From contig NZ_CP172346.1 in assembly GCF_044336245.1 (NCBI RefSeq), positions 6,014,001 through 6,078,000 on the forward strand: a stretch of 64,000 bases of DNA. The letters are read 5' to 3'. The position numbers and the translations under genes were made by a program. The notes below the pieces were generated by a model that was not told the origin of the DNA, ran no database searches, and worked only from the letters and a program-made list of their open reading frames with translations. This stretch comes from Schlesneria sphaerica (GTDB taxonomy: Bacteria > Planctomycetota > Planctomycetia > Planctomycetales > Planctomycetaceae). Of the stretch, positions 43,581 through 52,736 are shown in pieces. Position 1 is the first letter of the stretch. Each line of letters opens with the position of its first letter.

Positions 43581-45809
43581 TCAGTTGATTCCGACGGAAA
43601 TCCAGCCGTCGACGAGCAGCAACTGTGTTACGTAGGCTACCACGATCTTGGTGGGTGTCTGGATCTCGACTTTTCCGTCCAGCACGCGGTCAGGCAGCAT
43701 CGACTGAATCTTCTTGCGGACGACAGCGTTGATCGCGACTCCGCCCCCTTCTCCTTCAGCGGCTGCCACGATGACACTACCCGCCTTGGCGATGATCTGG
43801 CCCCCTTGAGCAGCCAGCGAGATGGGAACCGAAATTTCCCGCATGGGGATGTCTTCTTTTCCATCCTGCTTGAAACCTGCCCGAATGATGATGTTGATTT
43901 CATCATCAGCGACTCGGACGCGGATCGGATCCACAGGAGCGAAAATGATCGCGTTCAGATCTTGTGTCTCTTCGTCTTCCTCGACAGGAGCCTTGGGCTG
44001 TTCAGGCAAGTGGTAGGGGCGGTTCAGGATGGTGCTGATGAACGATTCCAGTTTCGCTTTCAGCTGTTCTTCGTTCAGCGTCTGACCGGCGATACCCATC
44101 TTGTCGACACCGTTATTGATCGCGGTTTCATGAATCAGTGCGGTGATTCCGGTCGCGGTGAGCAGGCGGCCTTCCGGCAAGTCTGCACCGATCTGACGTG
44201 GGGACATCACCCGAGCATTCAGCGTCAACATCTGATCTGTCGACTGGTAGGTGAAGGTGTCAGGAAAAACTCCGGCATTGCGAAGACCGGTGTAGACTTC
44301 GCGATTCAGCTTGTCGGTCTGCTGAGCGAAGTTGGAATCGACTTCCTGGTTGAAGGCAGGCAGCACACCATCTTGAACTCGGCTGGCTGCGATCGCTTCC
44401 GCTTCGCCTCTTTTCTCTTCTACAGCTTGTGATGCAATTCCCTGTGCGATTCGTCCGAGAATAGGAATTCCAGAGAATTTGGTATTGATCCCGGTCGTGG
44501 TGTTGTGCGGATTCACACCAATCGTTGCAGGCGACGTCATGAAGCGGTAGCCGTCGAAGTTGACTTCCTTCGTGGCCGCAAACGTGTGATTACCTGCCGT
44601 GTAGACAGTTGCCTGAGGAGTGACACCGGCCGTATTGGACTGAATGTTTCCGTTCAATCGCAAGGCGAACCGAGCCGTGGTGCTGCTTGGAAGCAGGTCC
44701 ACATTAACGGTGGTATTGGTCACCTGGCAGCCATTTACCTGTGCACCCAGGATGAAGTCACGAACGGCACCCTGGACCGTTCGGCTGTCAGACATGATGC
44801 GGTTCAGGAACGCTTCGGTCACCAGCACCCGCAGGTTGTAGTTGAACAGACGGCTTTGCAGCGAGTTCGCCAGTCGGTCGCCGCCATCCGGGGCGACATA
44901 ACGGGCTCGAGCAAATGCGTCCCGCAGTTCGCCAGCTTTTTCACCGGTTGAGATGTAGGTGTCGAGTGCGTCGGAAAGATTCTTCAGCTCGGCTCGCAGT
45001 TTCTGTCCTGCTGCGACGGGATCGGTCCACGATGCCGACGAGATGTATTGGTCGAGCGAAGTGGCGAATGACTGGAACGGTGAACGAGTCGTGAATTCAC
45101 GCTGAGTTGCATCCAGCACGTGATCACGAGTCTTCAGCTTCGACTGCGCTTCCAGTGCCGCGGCGAGTGGCAATGATCCTTCCTGATCGGCCTGCAAGGC
45201 GCCCTTCAGTTCAGGAATATTGAAGTAAGCAAGCCACAACGATCCGTTGCCGATGGTGCCCAGATAGCTCTCGAGTGATTGAATCGACGAGAGCAACTGA
45301 TTTGCACGCGCACGGGTCTTCGCTCCGGCGAGCTTGTGGCCGTCGATGTCCAGCGTGTCGAGCGCGGCTTCGGCGAGATCGATTCGCAGCTTCAAGCTGT
45401 TATTGAGAGCGGTCAGCGGGCTGTGGAGCGAACGGTAGGATGAATCATCCAGTGCCCGTCGCATCACGTCCTGCTTGACCTTCAGAACGCCCAGAGCATC
45501 ACGTTGGGCCGCGGCGTCAGATCCTTCCAGTTTTGCATAGAAGTTGGCCACCGCATCCGAGGCCCCCTTCGACCATTCGGCCCAGTTGCCATCCAGTTTG
45601 GCGAACTGTTCTTCAGTGAGATCATCGGGTGGAGTGGAAGGAAAAATCCCGCTCAATCCCGTGCCAGCGACGTTCGCCGCATCTTCAACGGCGAAGGTTC
45701 CGGTAGCGGCTAAAGCCACGACACTGAGGAGTGCCAGGCTATGAGCCAGCCGATTCTTACGCCAGAATTTCTCAGACATCCAAGACGCCCGAGGTGTTCG
45801 ATCCTTCAT
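43581..45809 (-). CDS. Large secreted protein of unknown function
   Basis: 742 residues, exported: a basic n-region (KFWRKNRLAHS) is followed by LALLSVVALAATGTFA. Residues 60-330 are mainly helical and polar, with possible coiled coil. Residues 355-480 look beta-rich (VNGCQVTNTTVNVDLLPSST, then STAARFALRLNGNIQ-type strands) and include TSPATIGVNPHNTTTGIN. Residues 640-720 are again beta-rich (PVDPIRVRVADDEINIIIRA). I recognise no family. A C-terminal region with Gly-rich turns and repeated strands could be a barrel or an adhesin-like fold. It has its own terminator and a 633-bp upstream gap, so it is probably monocistronic. GGAG precedes the first ATG. Confidence 0.8.
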   Translation of the reverse strand: MKDRTPRASWMSEKFWRKNRLAHSLALLSVVALAATGTFAVEDAANVAGTGLSGIFPSTPPDDLTEEQFAKLDGNWAEWSKGASDAVANFYAKLEGSDAAAQRDALGVLKVKQDVMRRALDDSSYRSLHSPLTALNNSLKLRIDLAEAALDTLDIDGHKLAGAKTRARANQLLSSIQSLESYLGTIGNGSLWLAYFNIPELKGALQADQEGSLPLAAALEAQSKLKTRDHVLDATQREFTTRSPFQSFATSLDQYISSASWTDPVAAGQKLRAELKNLSDALDTYISTGEKAGELRDAFARARYVAPDGGDRLANSLQSRLFNYNLRVLVTEAFLNRIMSDSRTVQGAVRDFILGAQVNGCQVTNTTVNVDLLPSSTTARFALRLNGNIQSNTAGVTPQATVYTAGNHTFAATKEVNFDGYRFMTSPATIGVNPHNTTTGINTKFSGIPILGRIAQGIASQAVEEKRGEAEAIAASRVQDGVLPAFNQEVDSNFAQQTDKLNREVYTGLRNAGVFPDTFTYQSTDQMLTLNARVMSPRQIGADLPEGRLLTATGITALIHETAINNGVDKMGIAGQTLNEEQLKAKLESFISTILNRPYHLPEQPKAPVEEDEETQDLNAIIFAPVDPIRVRVADDEINIIIRAGFKQDGKEDIPMREISVPISLAAQGGQIIAKAGSVIVAAAEGEGGGVAINAVVRKKIQSMLPDRVLDGKVEIQTPTKIVVAYVTQLLLVDGWISVGIN

Positions 45810-46442
45810 TCATTCGCTCCGTGCAAAAACCTATGTCAAATCAAGGTGTTCGACTGCCGGTCGATCGTTCGTAGACGGTGCGCTCTGGACAGCGATTCCT
45901 TCGCTGGCGTTTCTTATCGTCTGAGGTCCTTCTCGAATACGAGCATCACGGGCGGAAGTGCCACCTTCGTTAATTAGAACTCCACCGGCCCTCGCAGAGT
46001 TAGTACTTACCGTTGTGTTTTCCTAATCGCTACAGTCAGCCAAACCGCCCCAGCTTAGTGGCTCCCGGTGCCGTATTCAATCATCAGTTGCGGAAACGAC
46101 CATCGGCACTGGCTGCCGGAACAGGTGCCTGTTCTGTCCCAAATGCCTTAATTCAGGGGATTTTCAGGCCTTTGGCCGAAGTTTTTAATTTCTGTGGCAG
46201 TTCCGAAAATTGAGTCCTGAACTGCCTGAACACCCGTCTGGGCGGCGACATCAGGCGGCCGTTCGGCAGCGTTCGCCGATCCGCGAACCTCTCCTCTGTC
46301 AGGTGCCGCAATCGGGGTGTGAAACGAACGTTCTCGTCTTGTTGCGATCGCCCCATCACATTTACTGTCACCGGCTCAGATCGAAGGGCGTTCATGACAT
46401 CGTTCGAGTGTCAACGCAAACCGAGTTTCAGGCAGAAGAACC
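45810..46442. other. Long divergent intergenic region with a palindrome
   Basis: 633 bases between two divergent secreted-protein genes. No coding frame is convincing. A perfect inverted repeat GAACAGG-TG-CCTGTTC lies at 46119-46134, in a part that is more AT-rich than the genes. It is a likely regulatory region for one or both genes. Confidence 0.45.
46119..46134. promoter_or_regulatory. Palindrome GAACAGG/CCTGTTC, candidate operator
   Basis: Seven-base perfect arms around TG, in the middle of the 633-bp divergent region. GAAC-N8-GTTC ends recall SOS-box-like dyads in shape only. No link to a regulator can be made here. Confidence 0.35.
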
Positions 46443-47288
46443 ATGATCCAACGAACTTACTTCGTCATCATCGCACTCCTGGCGTGGGCGTATGGGAGCT
46501 GCTCGCTGGCCCAGGAAGTTCGTGTCTACACCACGATTCGTGACCTTTCCGGACCACCAGCGCCGTCTCGAAGCGACTCCAGCCGAGTCGTCGTTCGCAG
46601 TCTGATGCTGTTCCACGCGGGAAAGGTTTATGACTACATCGAACCTGCGGGCGAGGTGACGATCTTTGAACTGGCTCATCGTCGTTTCACCGTGTTGAAC
46701 CCCCGTCGGCAGCTCAGCACTGAACTCACCCAGGATGAGATCCGTCAGTTCCTTGGTCTCGCAGAAGACGAAGCGCAAAAGCGCATGGCCGCACTGGCGG
46801 AAGAAGCTTCGGCCTCTTCGTTAAAAGCACAACAGGTGCTGTGGTTCCAGTTTCATCCCGATTTCGAAACCCGTTTCGAACCTGACAAGCTGCAACTGTC
46901 GCTCACGGCTGAACACTACCAGTACAACGTCGAAGGGTTTAAACCAACCTCGCCTGAACTGGTTGAGCAGTATCTGCATGTTGCCGACTGGATCGCGCAG
47001 TTTAACTCTGTCCTGCATCCGCAGTCACTATTCCCCGCCCCTCGCATGCGACTCAATCAGGAACTGCGAACCCGCGAACTGCTGCCACTTTCGATCGACC
47101 TGCGGGCCGAGACCGAGCCGGTGCTGCACTTGCAGGCACGGCATGAATGGACCTGGAAATTCCAGAAAACCGATCGGCAACTGATTGCCGACTGGGATAA
47201 ACTGCTGCGGGATCCCAATCTCCGTAAGGTTCCTTTCCGTCAGTTCCAGCAGGAGATGTTGCGGACGGAGCTTGCCCGCAAGCGATGA
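46443..47288 (+). CDS. Secreted protein of unknown function
   Basis: 281 residues. The signal peptide TYFVIIALLAWAYGSCSLAQ ends near Ala-Gln, followed by EVRVYTTIRDLSGPP. The mature part mixes beta strands (RVVVRSLMLFHAGKVYDYIE) with helices (LTQDEIRQFLGLAEDEAQKR) and carries several Trp and Arg residues near the C terminus. No known family is recognised. The reading of phrases such as KVYDYIEPAGEVTIFELAHR suggests a planctomycete-specific periplasmic protein. It precedes an SDR gene by 100 bases on the same strand. Confidence 0.82.
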   Translation: MIQRTYFVIIALLAWAYGSCSLAQEVRVYTTIRDLSGPPAPSRSDSSRVVVRSLMLFHAGKVYDYIEPAGEVTIFELAHRRFTVLNPRRQLSTELTQDEIRQFLGLAEDEAQKRMAALAEEASASSLKAQQVLWFQFHPDFETRFEPDKLQLSLTAEHYQYNVEGFKPTSPELVEQYLHVADWIAQFNSVLHPQSLFPAPRMRLNQELRTRELLPLSIDLRAETEPVLHLQARHEWTWKFQKTDRQLIADWDKLLRDPNLRKVPFRQFQQEMLRTELARKR

Positions 47289-47388
47289 CATCCTGAACGG
47301 GTGAAGTGAGTTTGAATGCACAACTCGGAAGCCGTACCTTGCCTGCTTCAGACTGTCATTCAAACCTTCAGCCTACAAGGAACGCTCG

Positions 47389-48159
47389 ATGGCTTCTCCG
47401 CTGTTCGATTTGACTGGAAAAGTGGCGCTCATCACGGGGGGCAGTAAAGGCCTCGGCAAGGCGATGGCCCGTGGATTCGCGGAAGCGGGGGCGGACGTTG
47501 TCATCTGCAGCCGTCACGCTGATGAACTCGAACAGGCACTCCCGGAAATTCTCGAAGGAACGTCCGTCCGGGGCCGTTCCTTCGTCGTTGATATGACGAA
47601 CCGGAGTGAAGTCGACGCGCTCGCGAAATCGGCGCTGGAGGCGATGGGGAAGGTCGATATCCTCATCAACAATGCGGGCTCGAACGTCCCTCAACCGATC
47701 GACGCGATCACTGACAAGGACTGGGACCGGATTGTGGAACTGAACCTGACGTCCTGCATGAGTCTCTCTCGTGCGTTAATTCCGCAGATGAAGCAGCGCC
47801 AGTGGGGCCGGATCGTTCACATATCGTCGGTCATGGGGCTGACATCGAAAGCGGGACGCAGTTGCTACTCAGCGACAAAAGCGGCCTTGATTGGCCTCGC
47901 GAGGGCGATGGCCCTGGACCTGGGCCCGTACGGCATCACCTGTAACTGTATCGCTCCTGGCCCGTTCCTGACGGACCTTCCGGCAAGCGTCCTCAGTCCT
48001 GCCGAACTGGACGAATTCGCCACCCGGACCGCTCTGGGACGCTGGGCCGATCCGAGAGAACTTGCCGGCCCCGCACTGCTGCTGGCCAGTGACGCGGGGA
48101 GCTACATCACCGGAACCACCTTAGTCGTCGACGGCGGCACCCTTTGCAAGACGTTCTGA
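47389..48159 (+). CDS. SDR family NAD(P)-dependent oxidoreductase
   Basis: 256 residues, a classical short-chain dehydrogenase/reductase. The cofactor loop TGGSKGLG is at 16-23, NNAG at 94-97, and the catalytic Ser147-Tyr160-Lys164 set lies in HISSVMG and CYSATKAAL. The C-terminal GxxxDGG motif is VVDGGTLCKTF. Arg42 after the second strand (VVICSRH) suggests NADP preference. It resembles 3-oxoacyl-ACP reductases and gluconate 5-dehydrogenases, but the substrate cannot be assigned. A strong terminator follows 77 bases downstream. Confidence 0.93.
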   Translation: MASPLFDLTGKVALITGGSKGLGKAMARGFAEAGADVVICSRHADELEQALPEILEGTSVRGRSFVVDMTNRSEVDALAKSALEAMGKVDILINNAGSNVPQPIDAITDKDWDRIVELNLTSCMSLSRALIPQMKQRQWGRIVHISSVMGLTSKAGRSCYSATKAALIGLARAMALDLGPYGITCNCIAPGPFLTDLPASVLSPAELDEFATRTALGRWADPRELAGPALLLASDAGSYITGTTLVVDGGTLCKTF

Positions 48160-48677
48160 CAGCCTGCCTGTCGGAGAACGATTGCTGGTGACGGAACAGA
48201 CTCGGTTCCGGCACGCAACGGCAAACCCAATTAGCAAGAATGGCCCTGTCGGTTCCCCGGCCGGGCCATTCTTATTGACACCCTTAAATCGTTCCGGCGA
48301 GACCTTGCGCCCGGAATCGCGGTGAATGCAGTTTTTGACTGCTCGTGCAATTCAGGCGGGCAGCACAACTCTGCAGCAATTACGATTCAGTACTGATAGG
48401 AAAAAACGCTCCGGATCGTTCTCTTCGTCCGGTTTAAAGTCAAGAACATTGACGGGGAAGCGGATTATGAAGTTAGTGGGATAAAAAACCCCTGTGACTC
48501 CCTGTTGCGGCGCGGCATCTTATATCTTGGGACCCTAATCAGGGGTTCCAGTAATAGTACGGCCGCTTGTAGATGCATTCTGTGTGATTTAGACTGTATT
48601 GCCCTACTAGCCGTCGGTCCGACGTTATTTCAAGCTGGAACTGAAATCTACTTTGACACCCCTCCCGTGGAACTCAA
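48160..48677. other. Intergenic region with a terminator and probable promoter
   Basis: 518 bases after the SDR gene. The first part holds a terminator hairpin at 48236-48273. The rest, including AT-rich stretches around 48400-48620, should contain the promoter of the TPR protein gene, but no clear hexamer pair is seen and no gene is recognised. Confidence 0.45.
48236..48273 (+). terminator. Terminator hairpin after the SDR gene
   Basis: Perfect arms AAGAATGGCCC and GGGCCATTCTT around a 16-base, GC-rich loop. TTATTG follows. It lies 77 bases after the SDR stop codon. Confidence 0.7.
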
Positions 48678-51600
48678 ATGAGTGGTCGTGAAAAATCGAT
48701 TGAAGGTGTGCCGACGCGCGGTTCCAAAAAGTCGACTGGAGCCGAGAAAAAGAAAAGAGCGGGCTGGGAGCGGGTGCTGGTGTGGGGCGGCATCCTGACA
48801 TTGCTGGTGCTGGTCCTCATCGAAGGGACTTCGTCGAAATTTTACGGAGAGACTTCAAAGTCGTTCGAATCCCGATTTCGGATCCCGGATGGAGGCAGGG
48901 AACGACCGACCGTGCCTCTGGCGGAAGCGACTGGGCACATACGTGGTTTTCCTTTCAAGCGCGAATCGGGAACACGACCGAATCGGCGAATTGTCTACTC
49001 ATGGCCCAGCTTCTTCCGAACGTTCAAGATGGTCATGAACGTTAATGACAATAACGAGGTTGTCAGCGTCGATTCCCACGGTTCCATTGATGATGTGCCT
49101 GTCCCTGCGAGTAACGCAGCGGCAGAAATCGAAGCGAAGTTCTATCTCAAAGGGAAACGGGTTAAGACTGGTGAAAACGTCATTGAACTTGCCCCCCCTG
49201 AATCCCCGGATGGAAACCAGTTTGTCAGCTATTACGGGTCACTCGCTCGCGAACTCGTCCGCCAATCTGTGTTGATGGCGGCACGCTGTGAGATGGGACT
49301 ACGGACTCGTGACTCAAACTTTGGAGAGGTCCTGCTCTTCGAAGCTGGCGAGCCCCGTTTTCCGCTTCAGGTCTCTTCGAAAATCGATCATCGGAATCAG
49401 CAGCAAGGCCCTCTTTGTGTCATTGAAGTGAGTCGTACGCAGCCTGACGGCAAGCATTTTCAGTGGACAAAGGCAATTCCGTTCAATGGGGCCGATCTGG
49501 AAGACTTTGTCAGTCAACTCGAAGCGCTCTCTCGAGGAGACTTCATTCAGGCGTTGCAGGACGCGGGATTCTCGCTTCGAACGAGAGCGATTGTCGATTC
49601 CAGTTCCAGTAGCACAGTTGCTTCGAAGCGCCCCAGCGGTCGCCCAAAGCTCGACGCCATATCGCAGTTCGCGGAACTGCGCCGCGTGAGTGCCGAGTTC
49701 GCCGCAAACGGAGAGTCTGACGCAGTTCTCGAAGGTTTGATTGAAGCCTATTCCAACCTGGGCAGTCTGACGGACCACTACTGGAGTTCGATGCCGAAGA
49801 GCTTCAAAGCTCGTGCGCTGCTGTTCGCGCAACGCTATGTTGCCCGGCGTGGATCGACACCTGCCACGCTGGCCTTTCGAGCCTATGCACGTGCCCTGGC
49901 GGGACGCCATGTGACCGCGTTGGCTGATGTCCAGGCGGCCAGATCGATCGAAGGGGGGACCGCTCCGGCGTGGCTGAACCTGATCGAAGCGTATTGCGCT
50001 TACAAACCTGATGTGCTGCAGAAAACAAAAGGGGATGACAAAGAGCTGTCACTTTATCTGCTAATGCGCATCTCTCAGCGAATCGGCAGCAAGAAGCAGG
50101 CCACGAGCACCATCACCCGATTCCTGGAAGTGAATCCCGCGTCGTTCAAGGCGCTGCTGTTGCTCTGCGAAACCTACGAGCTTGGAAACTACAGAGCGGT
50201 CACCGAAGCCGGATTTGATGTGACCTGGAGTTCGACCTATCCAAAGTTGCAGGCGATTTCGGATCTTCCTCCCGCAGCACTCCAGATTGCCACGACGCAG
50301 AGCGCAAGTCAGCAATTCGATCCAGACAATGAATACCGCTCCCGCATCGCTTTTATCGACGCGCTGCGAGCTGCTGGGGGGGATCTCAATGACGAGAGCG
50401 AGCCTTCCTGGAGCATGTTGGCTGAGATGCTGGAGGAGACGACGTTCACTCAGGTGGTTCACACTCTTTATTGTGAAGATGTGATGTTGGGGATCAGTGC
50501 CGAGAAGTCGTTAGAGAGACTGAGGCCGCTGGTTGAATCTCATCGGTGGATCGGCTTTCTGGATGCCTTCACTGATGATAAGAAATTCGGTGCCGCGCAG
50601 ATGTCTCAATTTGCCAGAGATTTCAAACCAGGAAACTATGAGCATTCAATGCTCCTGATGCTGGACGTGCTTAGTCGAACGGCGCCGAGAGACGACTACG
50701 CACAATTCTTCCCCAAGACTCTGTTGAACTTTGATTTTGTCTACGAGGACCTCGTCAAGGAAATACGCTATCAGTCCGCTCCGCCCACTTCGATTGCTCA
50801 ATGTCTGAGAAGTGTCAGCCCGCACCAACCTGCTACGGCGGCGGTCTTGATTGAACACGACTGGGAAAATGCAAAGCTCCTGGCCCCTGAATGGGAGGTG
50901 ACATATGCCAAGTGCCCCAATGTGATGATTAAGCTGGCCGAAAAATTTGAAACCCTCAGAAAAATGGAAGACGCGGTGAGGTGCTTCAAAAAATCGATCG
51001 ACTTGGAGCCGACGTATGCCGCGTATCGGAAGTTGGCCGACGTCTATTACTGGCAGGGAAACTTGACTGCGTATCAGGAGACGTTGGAAGATTCACTGGC
51101 TTTACCTGATTTCGGACTGGAACGCTCCAATACTGAGGGGAACCTGGCCACCTTTCTGATGCGAAAAGGTGACTGGGAGGGGGCGCAACCGTACGCCGAA
51201 AGGGCCGCCGGAAGCTACTCCAGCACTGGATTGTTAACCGCGGCACACTGTGCTGAAGGGTTAAAAGACTGGCAACGTGCCGAGGCTTATACTCGCGCCG
51301 CTTCGGAACGCTATCGCGGAAGTGAAGCAGACTGGTACATCTGGTGCGTGAGGACCGGTCATGGAGATGTCCGCGCAGCACGAGCTCTGGCCGATCAATA
51401 CTGGCAATCGTTTGTTCCGCCGTTGTCGCAAGCGCAGTCGGATTCCCTCTTAGACCGTTATCTGATGGACGGGAAGCTGACACAGGCGCTGGAAATTGTT
51501 CGGCAATTTGAGATCGAACCGATAAGTCTAATGGATACGGTTGATCTAAACCTGGATCCCCGCAAGGTCGTGCACGGAGCTTTGATTGCCGATGAACTCA

Positions 51601-52514
51601 ACGAGTTCGCACTGCGCGACAAGTTGTTGAAGGCAGTACCACAGGCCACCATCTCGCGCGGAAGCGATCAGTTGATTGAATTTGCCAACCTGATGCTACG
51701 GGCCCTCAAAGAACCGGACAAAGTTGAGTGGGACGGGAAGGCGTTCGACGAGATCATGGCTCGGGCCACTCGTGATGAGGTGACCTTCCTCTACTTCGCA
51801 GCAGGGAAAACGCTGTGGAATCGCAAACAGATCGAATTGGGACGTCCGTACCTGGAGGCGGCGGCAACGTCCTTTTCCCTGGGAAAACGCTCATGTATGT
51901 TCGCGGCTCAAATGTTGCGATCGCAGAATCTGCCGGTTGGCCACACGCGCTTGTCAGAATTGCCTGACGATCTGGAGGCGGTTTGCTCAAAGTTGCAGAA
52001 TGTGGGTAATCAAGTCTTACTCCGCAACTACGAAGAGGCTGAGCGTTACTTGAAGGAGGCCGAAGAACTCCGCCCCGGCTTTAGTGCTATTCATAATGCT
52101 AAGGCACACTTGGCGACGTCACGTGGCCGCTTCTCTGAGGCCGTACAGCACTTTGAAGAGGCTGTGAAACTCAATCCTGACAGCGCCTATGCCCACTCGC
52201 AAGCCGCCTGGATTCTGGCCACCTGCCCCGACGACGCCGTCAGAAACGGAGCCGCTGCCGTTGAGCACGCAGAAGCGGCGTTGCGACTACGTCCAATTAC
52301 GAACTATTTGACGCATACTTGCCTTGCTGCAGCTTACGCAGAGGTCGGTCGATTCGATGAGGCCTATCGGCAGGAGACGATGGCGATTGACCTTTCAGAC
52401 TACGCTTCGAAAAACCACGACCGGCTGATGCAGTATAATAGAAAGAAGCCGTTCCGTGATCAAAGTCTCTTAGCGGAACCCTTGCATTCGGAAGGTGCGG
52501 CTGCACAGGAATAA
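48678..52514 (+). CDS. Large TPR-repeat protein with an N-terminal membrane anchor
   Basis: 1278 residues. A Lys/Arg-rich cytoplasmic head (about 35 residues) leads to one membrane helix (VLVWGGILTLLVLVLIEG). A region of about 250 residues follows (residues 60-310), possibly a mixed alpha/beta domain. The rest is a long helical solenoid with TPR units, clearest at the C-terminal end (EEAERYLKEAEELRPGFSAI, FSEAVQHFEEAVKLNPDSAY, and AAVEHAEAALRLRP). It is probably an envelope scaffold. No catalytic motif is seen. No gene is coupled to it, and the next gene starts 220 bases downstream. Confidence 0.85.
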   Translation: MSGREKSIEGVPTRGSKKSTGAEKKKRAGWERVLVWGGILTLLVLVLIEGTSSKFYGETSKSFESRFRIPDGGRERPTVPLAEATGHIRGFPFKRESGTRPNRRIVYSWPSFFRTFKMVMNVNDNNEVVSVDSHGSIDDVPVPASNAAAEIEAKFYLKGKRVKTGENVIELAPPESPDGNQFVSYYGSLARELVRQSVLMAARCEMGLRTRDSNFGEVLLFEAGEPRFPLQVSSKIDHRNQQQGPLCVIEVSRTQPDGKHFQWTKAIPFNGADLEDFVSQLEALSRGDFIQALQDAGFSLRTRAIVDSSSSSTVASKRPSGRPKLDAISQFAELRRVSAEFAANGESDAVLEGLIEAYSNLGSLTDHYWSSMPKSFKARALLFAQRYVARRGSTPATLAFRAYARALAGRHVTALADVQAARSIEGGTAPAWLNLIEAYCAYKPDVLQKTKGDDKELSLYLLMRISQRIGSKKQATSTITRFLEVNPASFKALLLLCETYELGNYRAVTEAGFDVTWSSTYPKLQAISDLPPAALQIATTQSASQQFDPDNEYRSRIAFIDALRAAGGDLNDESEPSWSMLAEMLEETTFTQVVHTLYCEDVMLGISAEKSLERLRPLVESHRWIGFLDAFTDDKKFGAAQMSQFARDFKPGNYEHSMLLMLDVLSRTAPRDDYAQFFPKTLLNFDFVYEDLVKEIRYQSAPPTSIAQCLRSVSPHQPATAAVLIEHDWENAKLLAPEWEVTYAKCPNVMIKLAEKFETLRKMEDAVRCFKKSIDLEPTYAAYRKLADVYYWQGNLTAYQETLEDSLALPDFGLERSNTEGNLATFLMRKGDWEGAQPYAERAAGSYSSTGLLTAAHCAEGLKDWQRAEAYTRAASERYRGSEADWYIWCVRTGHGDVRAARALADQYWQSFVPPLSQAQSDSLLDRYLMDGKLTQALEIVRQFEIEPISLMDTVDLNLDPRKVVHGALIADELNEFALRDKLLKAVPQATISRGSDQLIEFANLMLRALKEPDKVEWDGKAFDEIMARATRDEVTFLYFAAGKTLWNRKQIELGRPYLEAAATSFSLGKRSCMFAAQMLRSQNLPVGHTRLSELPDDLEAVCSKLQNVGNQVLLRNYEEAERYLKEAEELRPGFSAIHNAKAHLATSRGRFSEAVQHFEEAVKLNPDSAYAHSQAAWILATCPDDAVRNGAAAVEHAEAALRLRPITNYLTHTCLAAAYAEVGRFDEAYRQETMAIDLSDYASKNHDRLMQYNRKKPFRDQSLLAEPLHSEGAAAQE

Positions 52515-52736
52515 GCATAACACTGCAGCCGGTACCCGATGCCCCGCCCTGCCATGTCTCCCTGCCATCGCGTTGTCGTCGAAGGGGGGCTTCGTGAAGA
52601 TCACACCTCAAGCGGCTGATTTGACTTCGTTTGTCTGGACACTGGTCAAGGTGACATCGCCTGTCTCGGAATGGTATCGTAGCCGAACTTTGATCTTCGC
52701 TTCTGCTGTCGACCGTGACGATGAGGGATGTCTGAC

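Noticed and set aside
43557..44432. Plus-strand frame of 291 codons inside the 742-residue gene
   Set aside because: The minus-strand gene has a signal peptide, ribosome-binding site and terminator. The plus frame has none.
46119..46134. LexA/SOS box
   Set aside because: The GAAC/GTTC ends resemble SOS-box shape, but spacing differs from the known Gram-positive box and neither flanking gene is a repair gene.
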